From the NCBI RefSeq assembly GCF_003315235.1, contig NZ_QNRU01000011.1:1-63076 (forward strand): a DNA stretch of 63,076 nucleotides, written 5' to 3'. Below the pieces are notes generated by a model. That model saw only the letters and a program-made list of their open reading frames with translations. It was not told the DNA's origin and ran no database searches. This stretch comes from Neisseria gonorrhoeae (GTDB lineage: Bacteria; Pseudomonadota; Gammaproteobacteria; Burkholderiales; Neisseriaceae). Below, in pieces: positions 50,256 to 59,894 of the stretch; positions within the stretch are counted from its first letter, which is position 1, and each line of letters begins with the position of its first letter. The position numbers and the translations under genes are program-made.

Positions 50256-51575
50256 TTAGAACTTACCGCCTGACTGGTTGACCATATAGTCAACCGCAGC
50301 TTTGACCTCATCATCGCTCAAATCGCCGCGACCGCCTTTTGCGGGCATCGTATTGAAACCTTCGATCGCGTGTTTGTGCAACGTGTCCTTACCTTTTTTG
50401 ATGCGGTCGGCCCAGTCGGCTTTGGTGCCTACATGGGGAATACCTGGAATTGCATTGCCATGGCAGGCGGCACAAACGGTTTCATAAACCTGTTTGCCAT
50501 CCGCTTTGGCGGCAGGTGCGGCTTTTTCCTCGGCTTTAGGTTCTGCTGCGGCAGGTTTGGCTTCAGAAGCGGCTTGTGCTGCTTCTGCAGGAGCAGATGG
50601 TGCGGGTTCTGCCGCCGGTGCAGGCTCGGCTTTTTTCACCGGAGCTTTACCGTCTTTATTGGAAAGACCCCATACATAAGCAGTCATGATATGCAGTTTG
50701 TCTTTATCTAAGAAATGTCCCCAAGCGGGCATTTGGCTGCTGCGACCGTTGGTAATGGTTTCGATAATGGATTTTTGCGTACCGCCCCACAACCACACGT
50801 CATCAGTCAGGTTCGGACCCAAACCTTGGATACCTTGTCCCTTATCGCCGTGGCAAGTGAAACAGTTGGCAGGCGGACCGCTGAACAAGGCTTGTCCGCG
50901 CGCGGCACGTTCCTCATCATACTGACCTTTGGGTTTTGAAAGGGACATCACATAATGGGCAACGTCTTTCACGCCTTCTTCGCCCAAAGCAGGACCCCAG
51001 GCAGGCATAGTCGCAACACGGCCTTTTTCGATGGTCTCGTGGATTTTATCGGGATCGCCGCCCCACAACCAATCGCTATCGGTCAGATTCGGAAAACCTT
51101 TAGAACCTTTGGCATCAGAGCCGTGGCACTGGATACAATAAGTGTTAAACAGGTTTTGGGCGATTTGCTTGGCCTGTGGGTCTTTTGCCACTTTTTCAAT
51201 CGGCATATCCGCAAACTTGGCATACAGTTTGCCGTATTGCTCATCGGCTTTTTTGACCTCTTTTTCATATTGGTTATGGCTGGTCCATTTCAGCAGACCT
51301 TTGTAGTCGCCGACACCCGGATACATAACCAGATAACCGATACCGAACAGCCACGTCAAAACACACAGCCAAAACCACCAGCGGGGCAGCGGATTGTCGT
51401 ATTCGGCAATGCCGTCCCACTCATGACCCGTAGTTTGTACTTCTTCGCCCTTCTTCGGACGTTTGACAACATTTTGAGACAGCAGCAGCCAAGCCAAAGC
51501 GATAAAGCTCAGTAAGACAATAACTGCAATATATATATTCCAGAAATTACTGGTAAATTGGGATGTTGCGTTCAT
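50256..51575 (-). CDS. ccoP: cbb3 cytochrome oxidase subunit CcoP, three-haem form
   Basis: CcoP passes electrons to the catalytic subunit of the cbb3 oxidase. Two N-terminal helices (about 12-32 and 64-84) anchor a periplasmic part with three haem motifs: CIQCH 147-151, CFTCH 238-242 and, after an Ala/Pro/Glu-rich linker (311-357), CAACH 368-372. Most CcoP proteins have only two haems. The third domain matches the second domain of cytochrome c5 in this window. Meningococci carry a stop codon that removes this domain, so the intact form supports gonococcus. It is last in ccoNOQP. Confidence 0.97.
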   Translation of the reverse strand: MNATSQFTSNFWNIYIAVIVLLSFIALAWLLLSQNVVKRPKKGEEVQTTGHEWDGIAEYDNPLPRWWFWLCVLTWLFGIGYLVMYPGVGDYKGLLKWTSHNQYEKEVKKADEQYGKLYAKFADMPIEKVAKDPQAKQIAQNLFNTYCIQCHGSDAKGSKGFPNLTDSDWLWGGDPDKIHETIEKGRVATMPAWGPALGEEGVKDVAHYVMSLSKPKGQYDEERAARGQALFSGPPANCFTCHGDKGQGIQGLGPNLTDDVWLWGGTQKSIIETITNGRSSQMPAWGHFLDKDKLHIMTAYVWGLSNKDGKAPVKKAEPAPAAEPAPSAPAEAAQAASEAKPAAAEPKAEEKAAPAAKADGKQVYETVCAACHGNAIPGIPHVGTKADWADRIKKGKDTLHKHAIEGFNTMPAKGGRGDLSDDEVKAAVDYMVNQSGGKF

Positions 51576-51598
51576 TGTTTTGCTCCGTTATCACAATA

Positions 51599-51769
51599 TT
51601 AACGGTTTTCGCTTTTCTTATCTTGCGCATCTTGGTTTTCAGCAAAAATGCTGTTTGCGGCATCATCGTAGTTTTTCTTATTCCGCCTGTTGAAGACGAT
51701 ATAGAGTACTAACAGGAAACAGATAAAGATCCATACCGTGAAAAGAGCGCGAATACCGTTAATATCCAT
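51599..51769 (-). CDS. ccoQ: cbb3 cytochrome oxidase small subunit CcoQ
   Basis: This 56-residue protein starts MDINGIRALFTVWIFICFLL, one transmembrane helix followed by a charged cytoplasmic tail (FNRRNKKNYDDAA...) that ends KKSENR. Size, single helix and position between ccoO and ccoP identify CcoQ, which stabilises the cbb3 complex. It starts 4 bases after the ccoO stop codon. Confidence 0.88.
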   Translation of the reverse strand: MDINGIRALFTVWIFICFLLVLYIVFNRRNKKNYDDAANSIFAENQDAQDKKSENR

Positions 51770-51773
51770 GATG

Positions 51774-52385
51774 TTACCTTACGTTTTTCAAAGCCAGACC
51801 CAATCCTTGCAGATAGGCGACTACAGCATCCAGCTCGGATTTGTTTGCCAAAGCCTCAGGCGCTTTCGCAATTTCCTCATCACTGTAAGGAGTACCTACT
51901 TTACGCAAAGCCTTCATGTTGGCAACGGTTGCATCGACATCGACTTTATTGCGTGCAAGCCACGGGAATGCCGGCATATTGGACTCAGGCACGACATCAC
52001 GGGGATTCAGCAGGTGGATGCGGTGCCATTCGTCGGAATAGCGGCCGCCCACACGTGCCAAATCAGGACCGGTACGTTTGGAACCCCATTGGAACGGATG
52101 GTCGTAAACCGACTCTCCGGCAACAGAGTAATGACCGTAACGCTCAGTTTCCGCACGGAACGGACGAATCATTTGAGAGTGGCAGTTGTAACAGCCCTCA
52201 CGGATGTAAATATCGCGTCCGGCAACCTGCAGGGCATTGTAAGGCTTCACGCCCGGCGCCGGCTGTGTTGCCGCCTTGGTAAAGGCCAAGGGCACAACTT
52301 CAATCAACAGACCGACACTGACTACAAGCAGCGTGAACACAATCAGAACGCCGATTTTTTCTTCAGCCAATTGTTGTAATTTCAT
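51774..52385 (-). CDS. ccoO: cbb3 cytochrome oxidase mono-haem subunit CcoO
   Basis: CcoO is the membrane-anchored mono-haem cytochrome c of the cbb3 oxidase. One N-terminal helix (about residues 11-34) precedes the haem motif CYNCH at 65-69, with the [18 protein letters not shown] segment supplying the methionine ligand. It has 203 residues, the usual size. It lies 26 bases after ccoN. Confidence 0.95.
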   Translation of the reverse strand: MKLQQLAEEKIGVLIVFTLLVVSVGLLIEVVPLAFTKAATQPAPGVKPYNALQVAGRDIYIREGCYNCHSQMIRPFRAETERYGHYSVAGESVYDHPFQWGSKRTGPDLARVGGRYSDEWHRIHLLNPRDVVPESNMPAFPWLARNKVDVDATVANMKALRKVGTPYSDEEIAKAPEALANKSELDAVVAYLQGLGLALKNVR

Positions 52386-52411
52386 TTTGGTAGCCTATCT
52401 TTCTTAGTATT

Positions 52412-53845
52412 TTAGTGGTGCTGTGTTTGGGAAACCGCAGGGATTTCGGCATCGACTGCTTTACCACCGATGGCTGTGCGGTACACGTTGTACGCCATAA
52501 TGCACATGCCACTCAGATACAATAAACCACCTGCAAAACGGATCATGTAGTAAGGCATGGTGCGTTTTACGGATTCGACAAACGAGTAGGTCAGCGTACC
52601 GTCATCGTTCAGAGAACTCCACATCAAACCCTGCATCACACCTGCAATCCACATCGCGGCGATATACAGAACCACACCGATAGTCGCAATCCAGAAATGC
52701 GCCTCTACCAGCTTGGTGCTGTGCATCTGCTCTTTGCCGAACAGACGGGGAATCATGTAATAGACGGAACCGATGGTTACAAAGCCTACCCAGCCCAACG
52801 CACCCGCATGAACGTGCGCGACGGTCCAGTCCGTATAGTGGCTCAATGCATTGACCGTTTTAATCGACATCATCGGGCCTTCAAAGGTAGACATACCGTA
52901 GAAGGACAAGGATACAATCAGGAATTTAAGAATCGGGTCTGTACGCAGTTTGTCCCACGCGCCGGACAAGGTCATAATGCCGTTAATCATACCGCCCCAA
53001 GAGGGTGCGAACAAAATCAAGGACAGAACCATACCCAAAGATTGCGTCCAGTCAGGCAGCGCAGTGTAGTGAAGATGGTGCGGACCCGCCCACATATAGG
53101 TGAAAATCAACGCCCAGAAGTGAACGACGGACAGGCGGTAGGAGTAAACGGGGCGGGCTGCTTGTTTGGGTACGAAATAGTACATCATACCCAAAAAGCC
53201 GGCAGTCAGGAAGAAGCCCACGGCGTTATGCCCGTACCACCATTGAACCATAGCATCAATCGCACCGGAATAGACGGGGTATGACTTCATCAAACCGGCC
53301 GGGATGCTGATATTGTTGACGATGTGCAAAAGTGCGACCGCCAAAATAAAGCCGCCGTAGAACCAGTTGGCAACGTAAATGTGTTTTACCTTGCGTTTGG
53401 CAATCGTACCGAAGAATACGATGGCGTAAGCCACCCAAACCAAAGTAATCAGAATGTCAATCGGCCATTCCAGTTCGGCATATTCCTTACCTTGGGTCCA
53501 ACCCATAGGGAAGCTGACGACGGCGGCAACGATTACCGCCTGCCAACCCCAAAAGGTAAATGCCGGCAGCCAACCGCCGAAAAGACGGGTATTACAAGTA
53601 CGTTGGACAACGTAGTATGATGTGCCGATCAGACCGCAACCGCCAAATGCGAAAATAACCGCATTGGTGTGCAGCGGACGCAGGCGGCCGAAGTGGAACC
53701 AAGGTCCGATATTAGACAAGTCGAGGGCAGGAGCAAAAAGCTGGGCGGCGACGATAACGCCGACCAACATGCCCACAATCCCCCAAACTACAGTCATGAT
53801 GGCGAACTGGCGCACCACTTTGTAGTTGTAAGTTTGTGTGTCCAT
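52412..53845 (-). CDS. ccoN: cbb3 cytochrome oxidase catalytic subunit CcoN
   Basis: CcoN reduces oxygen at a haem b3-CuB centre with very high oxygen affinity. It has 12 membrane helices. Haem and copper histidines are visible in [51 protein letters not shown] and [20 protein letters not shown] take ATG 53845 ([14 protein letters not shown]), which has GGAGA 6 bases upstream, over the one at 53857; this gives 477 residues. It is the first gene of ccoNOQP. Confidence 0.96.
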   Translation of the reverse strand: MDTQTYNYKVVRQFAIMTVVWGIVGMLVGVIVAAQLFAPALDLSNIGPWFHFGRLRPLHTNAVIFAFGGCGLIGTSYYVVQRTCNTRLFGGWLPAFTFWGWQAVIVAAVVSFPMGWTQGKEYAELEWPIDILITLVWVAYAIVFFGTIAKRKVKHIYVANWFYGGFILAVALLHIVNNISIPAGLMKSYPVYSGAIDAMVQWWYGHNAVGFFLTAGFLGMMYYFVPKQAARPVYSYRLSVVHFWALIFTYMWAGPHHLHYTALPDWTQSLGMVLSLILFAPSWGGMINGIMTLSGAWDKLRTDPILKFLIVSLSFYGMSTFEGPMMSIKTVNALSHYTDWTVAHVHAGALGWVGFVTIGSVYYMIPRLFGKEQMHSTKLVEAHFWIATIGVVLYIAAMWIAGVMQGLMWSSLNDDGTLTYSFVESVKRTMPYYMIRFAGGLLYLSGMCIMAYNVYRTAIGGKAVDAEIPAVSQTQHH

Positions 53846-54170
53846 GAGAGTCTCCATGAATTATGGGAATAAAGATTTTTATCCTGCCGCTTCCGCAGCC
53901 TGTTTAAGGTGCAATCCGGGCAAGCATAATTTTTTCTAAATTTAACATATCTGCCTTATTACGCCAAGCGGAATTACATTCGCGCCGCCGGCGAACCCTT
54001 TGCTTAATCTGTTTTTTATTACATATAAATCATATTGTTATAATAAATTACAACCCGGCCGCCATTGCTTTTGTTTCCAATTTTCCCTTTTTGTGGCACT
54101 TTATTGATGTAGGTTAAGCTGCATTTTAAAGGCATTTAATCCATCCCGTTTAACGATATATTTGATAGTT
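53846..54170. other. Divergent control region between ccoN and M61 peptidase
   Basis: About 325 bases without a gene, with an AT-rich core at 54010-54055 (TATAAT at 54039-54044 on the plus strand). TTGATGTAGGTTAA at 54104-54117 is half of an FNR box with a degenerate second half; it might mark oxygen control of cco but its position relative to a promoter is unclear. Confidence 0.4.
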
Positions 54171-55919
54171 ATGATTCATTATAAAATAGCCCCGTCCCCT
54201 CTAGACCATGAATGGCACATCCTGCTGAAATTCACACAAGATAATGATTTTCCTATAGAAATAAGCCTTCCGAATTGGGTGCCGGGCAGCTATCTGATTC
54301 GGGATTTTTCCCGCCACATCACTTCTATCCATGCATCCTGCAACGGCACGTCCATGCCGCTCGAACAAATTGCAAAAAACCGCTGGCACACTGCCGCCGT
54401 ACGCGGCGAGTGGCAAATCCGCTACACCGTATATGCATTCGATTTGTCGGTTCGAGGTTCTTTCCTGACGACAGAACGCGGTTTTTTTGACGGATCGTGC
54501 CTGTTTTTGAAAGTCGAAGGAACGGAAACGCTGCCGCACCGCTTGGAATTGACAGGCATTCCACCCGAATGGCGTATTGCCACAACGCTGCCGGAAACAG
54601 GGAGGCTTGTCTTTCAGACGGCATCTTATGACGAATTGATTGACCGACCTGTCGAGATGGGCTTGATTGAATTTTTAGATTTTGAGGCGGCAGGCATTCC
54701 GCACACGATTGCCTTAAGCGGCATATATCCCGATTTCGACCGCGACAGGCTGGTTTCGGACATCAAAAAAATCTGCGAAACAGAACTGGCGATGTTCTCC
54801 TCCCCTGCCCCATTTGAGAAATATTTGTTCCTGCTCCACGTCGGCGACCATATTTACGGCGGTTTGGAACACACCGACAGCACCGCACTGCTCGCCGATC
54901 GCCACAGCCTTCCGCCGTACGGTATGACCGATGCCGACGATGCCTACACCACATTGCTCGGACTTTTCTCCCACGAATATTTTCACGCGTGGAACGTCAA
55001 ATCCATCAAACCTGCCGCATTCGCCCCTTATGACCTCGACAAAGAAAACTATACCGAACAACTATGGGCATTCGAAGGCATTACATCCTATTACGACGAT
55101 TTGTTTTTGGCACGCAGCCGCACCATCTCGCCCGAATTTTATTTAAACCTGCTAGCACAAGGCATTACGCGCGTACAACAAACCCGCGGCCGTTTGAGGC
55201 AGACCTTGGCGGAATCGAGTTTTACCGCGTGGAACAAATTTTACAAACCGGATGAAAACAGCCCCAACGCCATCGTCAGCTACTACCAAAAAGGCGCACT
55301 TGCCGCATTGTGCCTTGATCTGATAATACGCAACCGAAGCAACGGCAGACATTCCCTTGATACGGTAATGGACAAACTCTATCGGGAGTGGAGGGACACA
55401 CACTCGGGTATTCCGGAAAAACACTGGCAAATCCGTTGTCAGGAAATTACCGGCTTGGATTTGACAGATTTTTTTCAGACGGCATTGTACAGCACCGAAG
55501 ATTTGCCGCTTGCCGAATGCCTGGCAACCACAGGCGTGAAACTGACCTTCCTGCCGCTTCCCCGACAACACGGCGGCGGATATGCGGAACACATTTTCCC
55601 CATCCCGCCGACGGGCGATTTCGGCGCACGCTTCAAACAAAACGCCGACCATATCGTCCTGACCCATGTCTTCAACGGCGGAAGTGCGGAATCTGCGGCA
55701 CTGTGCCCGCAAGACAAAATCATTGCTTTAGACGGTTATGCCTGCACCGACTTTGCCGCACAATGGGCCCGATACCACGTCAGGGCAAAAATCAATATCC
55801 ACTTCTTCCGTGCAGGCATATTGCGTCAAACCGTCTTGACGGTTCAGGCAACGGCGGCGGATACTGCCATCCTACACATCACAGATCGCAACCTGTTGGA
55901 AAACTGGTTGTTCGGTTAA
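54171..55919 (+). CDS. M61-family metallopeptidase (glycyl aminopeptidase type)
   Basis: The predicted zinc peptidase has a beta-rich N-terminal domain, the catalytic HEYFH motif at residues 268-272 (followed by AWNVKSIKP), a downstream Glu in FEGITSYYDD, and a C-terminal PDZ domain (about residues 490-570). Relatives cleave N-terminal glycine or alanine. No signal peptide is seen, so it is probably cytoplasmic. ATG 54171 gives 582 residues; the TTG at 54162 is possible but less likely. It is divergent from ccoN. Confidence 0.88.
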   Translation: MIHYKIAPSPLDHEWHILLKFTQDNDFPIEISLPNWVPGSYLIRDFSRHITSIHASCNGTSMPLEQIAKNRWHTAAVRGEWQIRYTVYAFDLSVRGSFLTTERGFFDGSCLFLKVEGTETLPHRLELTGIPPEWRIATTLPETGRLVFQTASYDELIDRPVEMGLIEFLDFEAAGIPHTIALSGIYPDFDRDRLVSDIKKICETELAMFSSPAPFEKYLFLLHVGDHIYGGLEHTDSTALLADRHSLPPYGMTDADDAYTTLLGLFSHEYFHAWNVKSIKPAAFAPYDLDKENYTEQLWAFEGITSYYDDLFLARSRTISPEFYLNLLAQGITRVQQTRGRLRQTLAESSFTAWNKFYKPDENSPNAIVSYYQKGALAALCLDLIIRNRSNGRHSLDTVMDKLYREWRDTHSGIPEKHWQIRCQEITGLDLTDFFQTALYSTEDLPLAECLATTGVKLTFLPLPRQHGGGYAEHIFPIPPTGDFGARFKQNADHIVLTHVFNGGSAESAALCPQDKIIALDGYACTDFAAQWARYHVRAKINIHFFRAGILRQTVLTVQATAADTAILHITDRNLLENWLFG

Positions 55920-55956
55920 ACTTTCAGACGGCATTGCACACAAAATGCCGTCTGAA
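55920..55956 (+). terminator. Inverted uptake-sequence hairpin after the M61 gene
   Basis: TTTCAGACGGCATT and AAAATGCCGTCTGAA pair just after the peptidase stop. The second repeat contains an ATG in frame with the next gene, but the true start is at 55984. Confidence 0.6.
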
Positions 55957-55983
55957 CACCAACCGCAAAGCAAAGGAAACAAA

Positions 55984-56412
55984 ATGGCGATTCTCAAACT
56001 TGACGAACATCTCTACATCTCCCCGCAACTGACCAAAGCCGATGCGGAACAAATCGCGCAACTTGGCATCAAAACCGTCATCTGCAACCGCCCCGACCGC
56101 GAAGAAGAATCGCAACCCGACTTCGCCCAAATCAAACAGTGGCTGGAACAAGCAGGCGTTACCGGATTCCATCACCAACCCGTTACCGCACGCGACATCC
56201 AAAAACACGATGTCGAAACCTTCCGCCAACTCATCGGACAAGCCGAATATCCCGTCCTTGCCTATTGCCGGACCGGTACGCGCTGCTCCCTCCTGTGGGG
56301 CTTCCGCCGGGCGGCAGAAGGTATGCCGGTTGACGAAATCATCCGCCGCGCCCAAGCGGCAGGTGTAAATCTGGAAAACTTCAGAGAGCGGCTGGACAAC
56401 GCCCGCGTCTGA
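55984..56412 (+). CDS. DUF442 / beta-lactamase hydrolase-like phosphatase
   Basis: This is a small protein-tyrosine-phosphatase-fold protein of 142 residues (TIGR01244 type). The P-loop is CRTGTR with catalytic C95, and the general acid region may be the NRPDREEES loop near residue 35. Relatives occur as free proteins or fused to metallo-beta-lactamase-like sulfur dioxygenases (Blh), which links them to sulfide metabolism. No such partner is adjacent here. ATG 55984 follows AAAGGAAAC. The frame is open to 55945 inside an uptake sequence, which is probably not translated. Confidence 0.85.
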   Translation: MAILKLDEHLYISPQLTKADAEQIAQLGIKTVICNRPDREEESQPDFAQIKQWLEQAGVTGFHHQPVTARDIQKHDVETFRQLIGQAEYPVLAYCRTGTRCSLLWGFRRAAEGMPVDEIIRRAQAAGVNLENFRERLDNARV

Positions 56413-56470
56413 TTACAAGCCGAAACGTTTAAACCACACCTTCAAGCGGCATTCCACCGCAACTTGAAAA

Positions 56471-56500
56471 AGAGGACGGCAAACCTTACTGCCGTCCTCT
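56471..56500 (+). terminator. Terminator after the DUF442 gene
   Basis: AGAGGACGGCA and TGCCGTCCTCT form a perfect 11-bp stem. It is not an uptake-sequence pair. Confidence 0.75.
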
Positions 56501-56524
56501 GTCCTTCTCCGTTTTTACAGCGGG

Positions 56525-56679
56525 TATAGCGGATTAACAAAAACCAGTACGGCGTTGCCTCGCCTTAACTCAAAGAGAACGATTCTCTAAGGTGCTGAAG
56601 CACCAAGTGAATCGGTTCCGTACTATTTGTACTGTCTACGGCTTCGTTGCCTTGTCCTGATTTTTGTTAATCCACTATA
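56525..56679. repeat. Correia element (CREE), long form
   Basis: It runs from TATAGCGGATTAACAAAAA to TTTTTGTTAATCCACTATA, 155 bases, with the IHF-type internal segment (AACGATTCTCTAAGGTGCTG). Confidence 0.93.
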
Positions 56680-56862
56680 AAAATTAGAAATGCACATTTT
56701 CATTATTCTCGCGCAGGCAGGACTCCAGACTTACCCATTTCAGTAATGTTTGAAAATAAAAGAAAAATCAGATGTTTGTATTCCCGCCTGCGCAGAAATG
56801 GAGACGGTGCTCTGTCGTCTCATTTTTGTTTTAATCAACTATATATAACTGATTAAACATAA

Positions 56863-56896
56863 GAAATGCCGTCTGAAAGACTTTCAGGCGGCATTC
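56863..56896 (-). terminator. Inverted uptake-sequence terminator after exbD
   Basis: GAAATGCCGTCTGAAAG pairs with CTTTCAGGCGGCATTC (one mismatch) 17 bases beyond the exbD stop on the minus strand. Confidence 0.7.
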
Positions 56897-56912
56897 GTTC
56901 AAGCGTCGAACT

Positions 56913-57347
56913 TTATTGCGCCTTGGTTTCGGTTACAAAACCGATTTTGGTGATTCCTGCCTGACGGGCGGCTTCTAAAGCTTTGTTTACATAATCGTAT
57001 TCCACCGCCTTGTCTGCCGCAATCGCCACAATCACGTTTTCATTCTGCTCCTTGGCGGCTTTCAGACGGCTTTCCACTTCCCCGATTTCCACTTTGCTTG
57101 CAGAATCCCCGCCGACATAATAGCCGCCGTTCGCATCAATCGTCAGGCGCAGGGGGTCTTTAGGCTGTTTGTCCTGCTTGTTTGCCTGCTCGGACGCGGT
57201 CGGCAGTTCCAAAGGGATGGAATGCGTCAGCACCGGCATAGTAATCATAAACACAATCAGCAACACCAGCATCACGTCCACCAACGGCGTAACGTTGATG
57301 TCGGACATCGGAGAATCGTCGCTGGAATTCATCGAACCAAATGCCAT
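56913..57347 (-). CDS. exbD: ExbD, TonB-system proton channel subunit
   Basis: ExbD forms the proton channel with ExbB and energises TonB. It has 144 residues: one helix (about 23-42) carrying the essential Asp in INVTPLVDVMLVLLIVFMI, then a periplasmic domain. The start lies 2 bases after the exbB stop, so translation is coupled. Order on the minus strand is tonB-exbB-exbD. Confidence 0.96.
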   Translation of the reverse strand: MAFGSMNSSDDSPMSDINVTPLVDVMLVLLIVFMITMPVLTHSIPLELPTASEQANKQDKQPKDPLRLTIDANGGYYVGGDSASKVEIGEVESRLKAAKEQNENVIVAIAADKAVEYDYVNKALEAARQAGITKIGFVTETKAQ

Positions 57348-57349
57348 AA

Positions 57350-58012
57350 TCAGCTATCCTTTTGATTAAGCAGGCGGACATGCAAATCGTGCGCCATCGC
57401 ATCCAAATCCTGGGTCAGTATTTTTGTGCCGCGATTGAGGAAGTTGTATGCCAACACCGCCGGAATCGCCACGAACAAACCCGCCGCCGTCGCCACCAGT
57501 GCCTCGCCAATCGGGCCGGCAACCGCCGCAATACTCATCTGCCCGCTTTGCCCGATATTGATCAGGGCGTGGTAAATCCCCCAAACCGTGCCGAACAACC
57601 CGATAAACGGCGCGGTCGCGCCGATGGAGGCAAGCGCGGTCATCCCGTAATCAAACCGGCGCATAATCTGCGCCATACTGTTGCGGATTTGAATGACCAA
57701 ATACTCGTTCAACGGCAAAGCCTGCGCCAGTTCGGACGCTTCGTTTCGGCGGTAGTTGCGGTAAGACTGCAATGCCTCTTGCGCCAGTTTGGACAAAGGC
57801 GCATCGACGGCGCGCACTTTTTCGACCGCGTCGTTCAGCGACAAAGTATCGCGCATATGCCGTTTGACGGCGGCATTCCCTTTGCGCGCCCGATACAGCT
57901 TGATGCAGCGCAAGACAACCAGACACCACGTTACGGTACTCATCAACAGCATCAACACAAACACACCGATCAGGACGGGATCGCCCGATTCAAACACTAA
58001 TTTCAAATTCAT
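57350..58012 (-). CDS. exbB: ExbB, TonB-system proton channel subunit
   Basis: ExbB is the pentameric inner-membrane scaffold for ExbD and TonB. It has three helices (about residues 10-30, 115-140 and 160-185); the conserved segment [20 protein letters not shown] and the third-helix [20 protein letters not shown] are diagnostic. ATG 58012 ([12 protein letters not shown]) gives 220 residues, the neisserial length; the open extension to 58060 is unlikely. Confidence 0.95.
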   Translation of the reverse strand: MNLKLVFESGDPVLIGVFVLMLLMSTVTWCLVVLRCIKLYRARKGNAAVKRHMRDTLSLNDAVEKVRAVDAPLSKLAQEALQSYRNYRRNEASELAQALPLNEYLVIQIRNSMAQIMRRFDYGMTALASIGATAPFIGLFGTVWGIYHALINIGQSGQMSIAAVAGPIGEALVATAAGLFVAIPAVLAYNFLNRGTKILTQDLDAMAHDLHVRLLNQKDS

Positions 58013-58077
58013 AATGATTCCAACACTGAAAAAACCAATCAAACATCCAAGCTGCCGCAAACTGCCGCGACAACCGC

Positions 58078-58929
58078 CTAATTCAATTCAAACTTGACGG
58101 GGACTTTAAACTCCGTCCAGGCATTGGCTTGAAAATGCCCGTTTTGCGCCGCTTTGCGTGCCGCATTGTCCAAACGGGAAAAACCGCTGCTTTTCACCAC
58201 TTTGACGGACTCGACATGACCGCCCGGAGAAACCAAAACGCTCAAAACAACCATACCCTGCTCGTCATTTTCCATAGAAAGTGCGGGATAGGCCGGGCGC
58301 GGGATGCTGCCGTTGGCGCGTAAAGGATTGCCTTTGCTGCTGCCGACACCGGTTCCGCCGCCGCTGCCGCCGGCTCCTTCCCCGTGTTCGCCTTTGGCAC
58401 CGCCGCTTCCTTTACCGCTGCCTTCTCCGCGCCCCGTTCCGTCGCCTTTGGTACCGGTTCCCTTACCTTCCCCATTACCCTGCTCGCTGCCGGCTTTGGC
58501 AGAAGCATTACCGGAATGTTCGGCAGGTTTTTCAGACGGCTTCTCTGCCGGTTTTTCCGCCGGTTTCGGGGCAGGCTTCGCTTCCGGTTCGGGTTCGGGC
58601 TTAGGTTTTTCTTCGGGTTTCGGCTTTTCCTTAGGTTGCTGAATATCCGCATCCGCCTTTTTTGTAACCGCCGGCTTCAAAACCGGCTTGGGCGGTTCGA
58701 CAGGTTTGGGCGGATCGGGCGCGGGTTGCGGTTCGGGCGCGGCAGGCGCGCCTGCGCCTTCGGGTGCGCCGCCCCCTCCGCCAAAATCGCCCAAATCGAC
58801 AAATTCGATAACATTTCCTGACTCTATCACGGGCAGCTTGTGCGCCTGCCAGAGCAATGCCACTATTGCCAAATGCAGCAGTGCGACGGAAAACACGACT
58901 GCGGGGGTTAAAATTCGTTCTTTATCCAT
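58078..58929 (-). CDS. tonB: TonB energy-transducing protein
   Basis: TonB spans the periplasm and passes proton-motive energy to outer-membrane receptors for transferrin, lactoferrin, haem and siderophores. An N-terminal anchor (about residues 9-28) precedes a Pro/Lys/Glu-rich spacer (70-140), then an unusual Gly/Ser/Lys-rich stretch (about 140-205), and the C-terminal TonB domain with [18 protein letters not shown] and the YP motif. It has 283 residues. It is first in tonB-exbB-exbD. AT-rich sequence just upstream (near 58935-58980) may hold a Fur box; I cannot define it exactly. Confidence 0.95.
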   Translation of the reverse strand: MDKERILTPAVVFSVALLHLAIVALLWQAHKLPVIESGNVIEFVDLGDFGGGGGAPEGAGAPAAPEPQPAPDPPKPVEPPKPVLKPAVTKKADADIQQPKEKPKPEEKPKPEPEPEAKPAPKPAEKPAEKPSEKPAEHSGNASAKAGSEQGNGEGKGTGTKGDGTGRGEGSGKGSGGAKGEHGEGAGGSGGGTGVGSSKGNPLRANGSIPRPAYPALSMENDEQGMVVLSVLVSPGGHVESVKVVKSSGFSRLDNAARKAAQNGHFQANAWTEFKVPVKFELN

Positions 58930-59184
58930 AATTCGGGCATAATAATAGCAACAATTCCTATTTGCAACCTATTTTTTATAATTTGTTGTCATGTGAACGC
59001 CTGCTCCATTCATAGGCAAACCGTGTTTAAACGCGGTATTACAGCAAATCATCAGATAACGGGCCGGCAGAAAAAATGATTCCGTCTGATTTCTTATTCC
59101 AATAAAATCAGGTTAGATGATATATTGCCGCTTCTGTCTGTCAGCCGTTTCGGGCTGCACACCACATCTGTTCAAAGGAAAACC

Positions 59185-59823
59185 ATGTTTCAAAATTTTG
59201 ACTTGGGCGTGTTTCTGCTTGCTGTCCTGCCCGTGCTGCTCGCCATTACCGTCAGGGAGGTGGCGCGCGGCTATACGGCGCGCTACTGGGGAGACAACAC
59301 TGCCGAACAATACGGCAGGCTGACACTGAACCCCCTGCCCCATATCGATTTGGTCGGCACAATCATCGTACCGCTGCTTACTTTGATGTTCACGCCCTTC
59401 CTGTTCGGCTGGGCGCGTCCGATTCCTATCGATTCGCGCAACTTCCGCAACCCGCGCCTTGCATGGCGTTGCATTGCCGCGTCCGGCCCGCTGTCGAATC
59501 TGGCGATGGCTGTTCTGTGGGGCGTGGTTTTGGTGCTAACTCCGTATGCCGGCGGGGCGTATCAGATGCCGCTGGCTCAAATGGCAAACTACGGTATTCT
59601 GATCAATGCGATTTTGTTCGCGCTCAACATCATCCCCATCCTGCCTTGGGACGGCGGCATTTTCATCGACACCTTCCTGCCGGCGAAATATTCGCAAGCG
59701 TTCCGCAAAATCGAACCTTATGGGACGTGGATTATCCTGCTGCTTATGCTGACCGGGGTTTTGGGTGCGTTTATTGCACCGATTGTGCGGCTGGTGATTG
59801 CGTTTGTGCAGATGTTCGTCTGA
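59185..59823 (+). CDS. Site-2-protease-like (M50) membrane protein lacking the HExxH motif
   Basis: This polytopic membrane protein of 212 residues matches the YwhC-type M50 family throughout: GRLTLNPLPHIDLVGTIIVP, FGWARPIPIDSRNFRNP, SGPLSNLAMAVLWG and NIIPILPWDGG. The zinc motif, normally HExxH, is REVAR at residues 24-28, so both metal histidines are arginine, while E25 and the distal Asp (D156) remain. It probably cannot cleave peptides as a zinc protease. The start follows AAAGGAAAACC. It is divergent from tonB. Function unknown. Confidence 0.8.
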   Translation: MFQNFDLGVFLLAVLPVLLAITVREVARGYTARYWGDNTAEQYGRLTLNPLPHIDLVGTIIVPLLTLMFTPFLFGWARPIPIDSRNFRNPRLAWRCIAASGPLSNLAMAVLWGVVLVLTPYAGGAYQMPLAQMANYGILINAILFALNIIPILPWDGGIFIDTFLPAKYSQAFRKIEPYGTWIILLLMLTGVLGAFIAPIVRLVIAFVQMFV

Positions 59824-59894
59824 CTGGCTCTCAGACGGCATAAACGTTCCAAAAAACGCGGAAGGACATATTGCCCTGCCGCTTTTTTTTGGTT

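Larger units (their letters stand above)
56413..56912. other. Intergenic region with CREE and degenerate dRS3 repeats
   Basis: About 500 bases without a gene. In order it has a GC-rich hairpin, a long CREE, then 56697-56830 with two degenerate dRS3-like repeats in opposite directions (near TTCTCGCGCAGGCAGGACTC and ATTCCCGCCTGCGCAGAAAT), and finally the exbD terminator. Confidence 0.6.
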
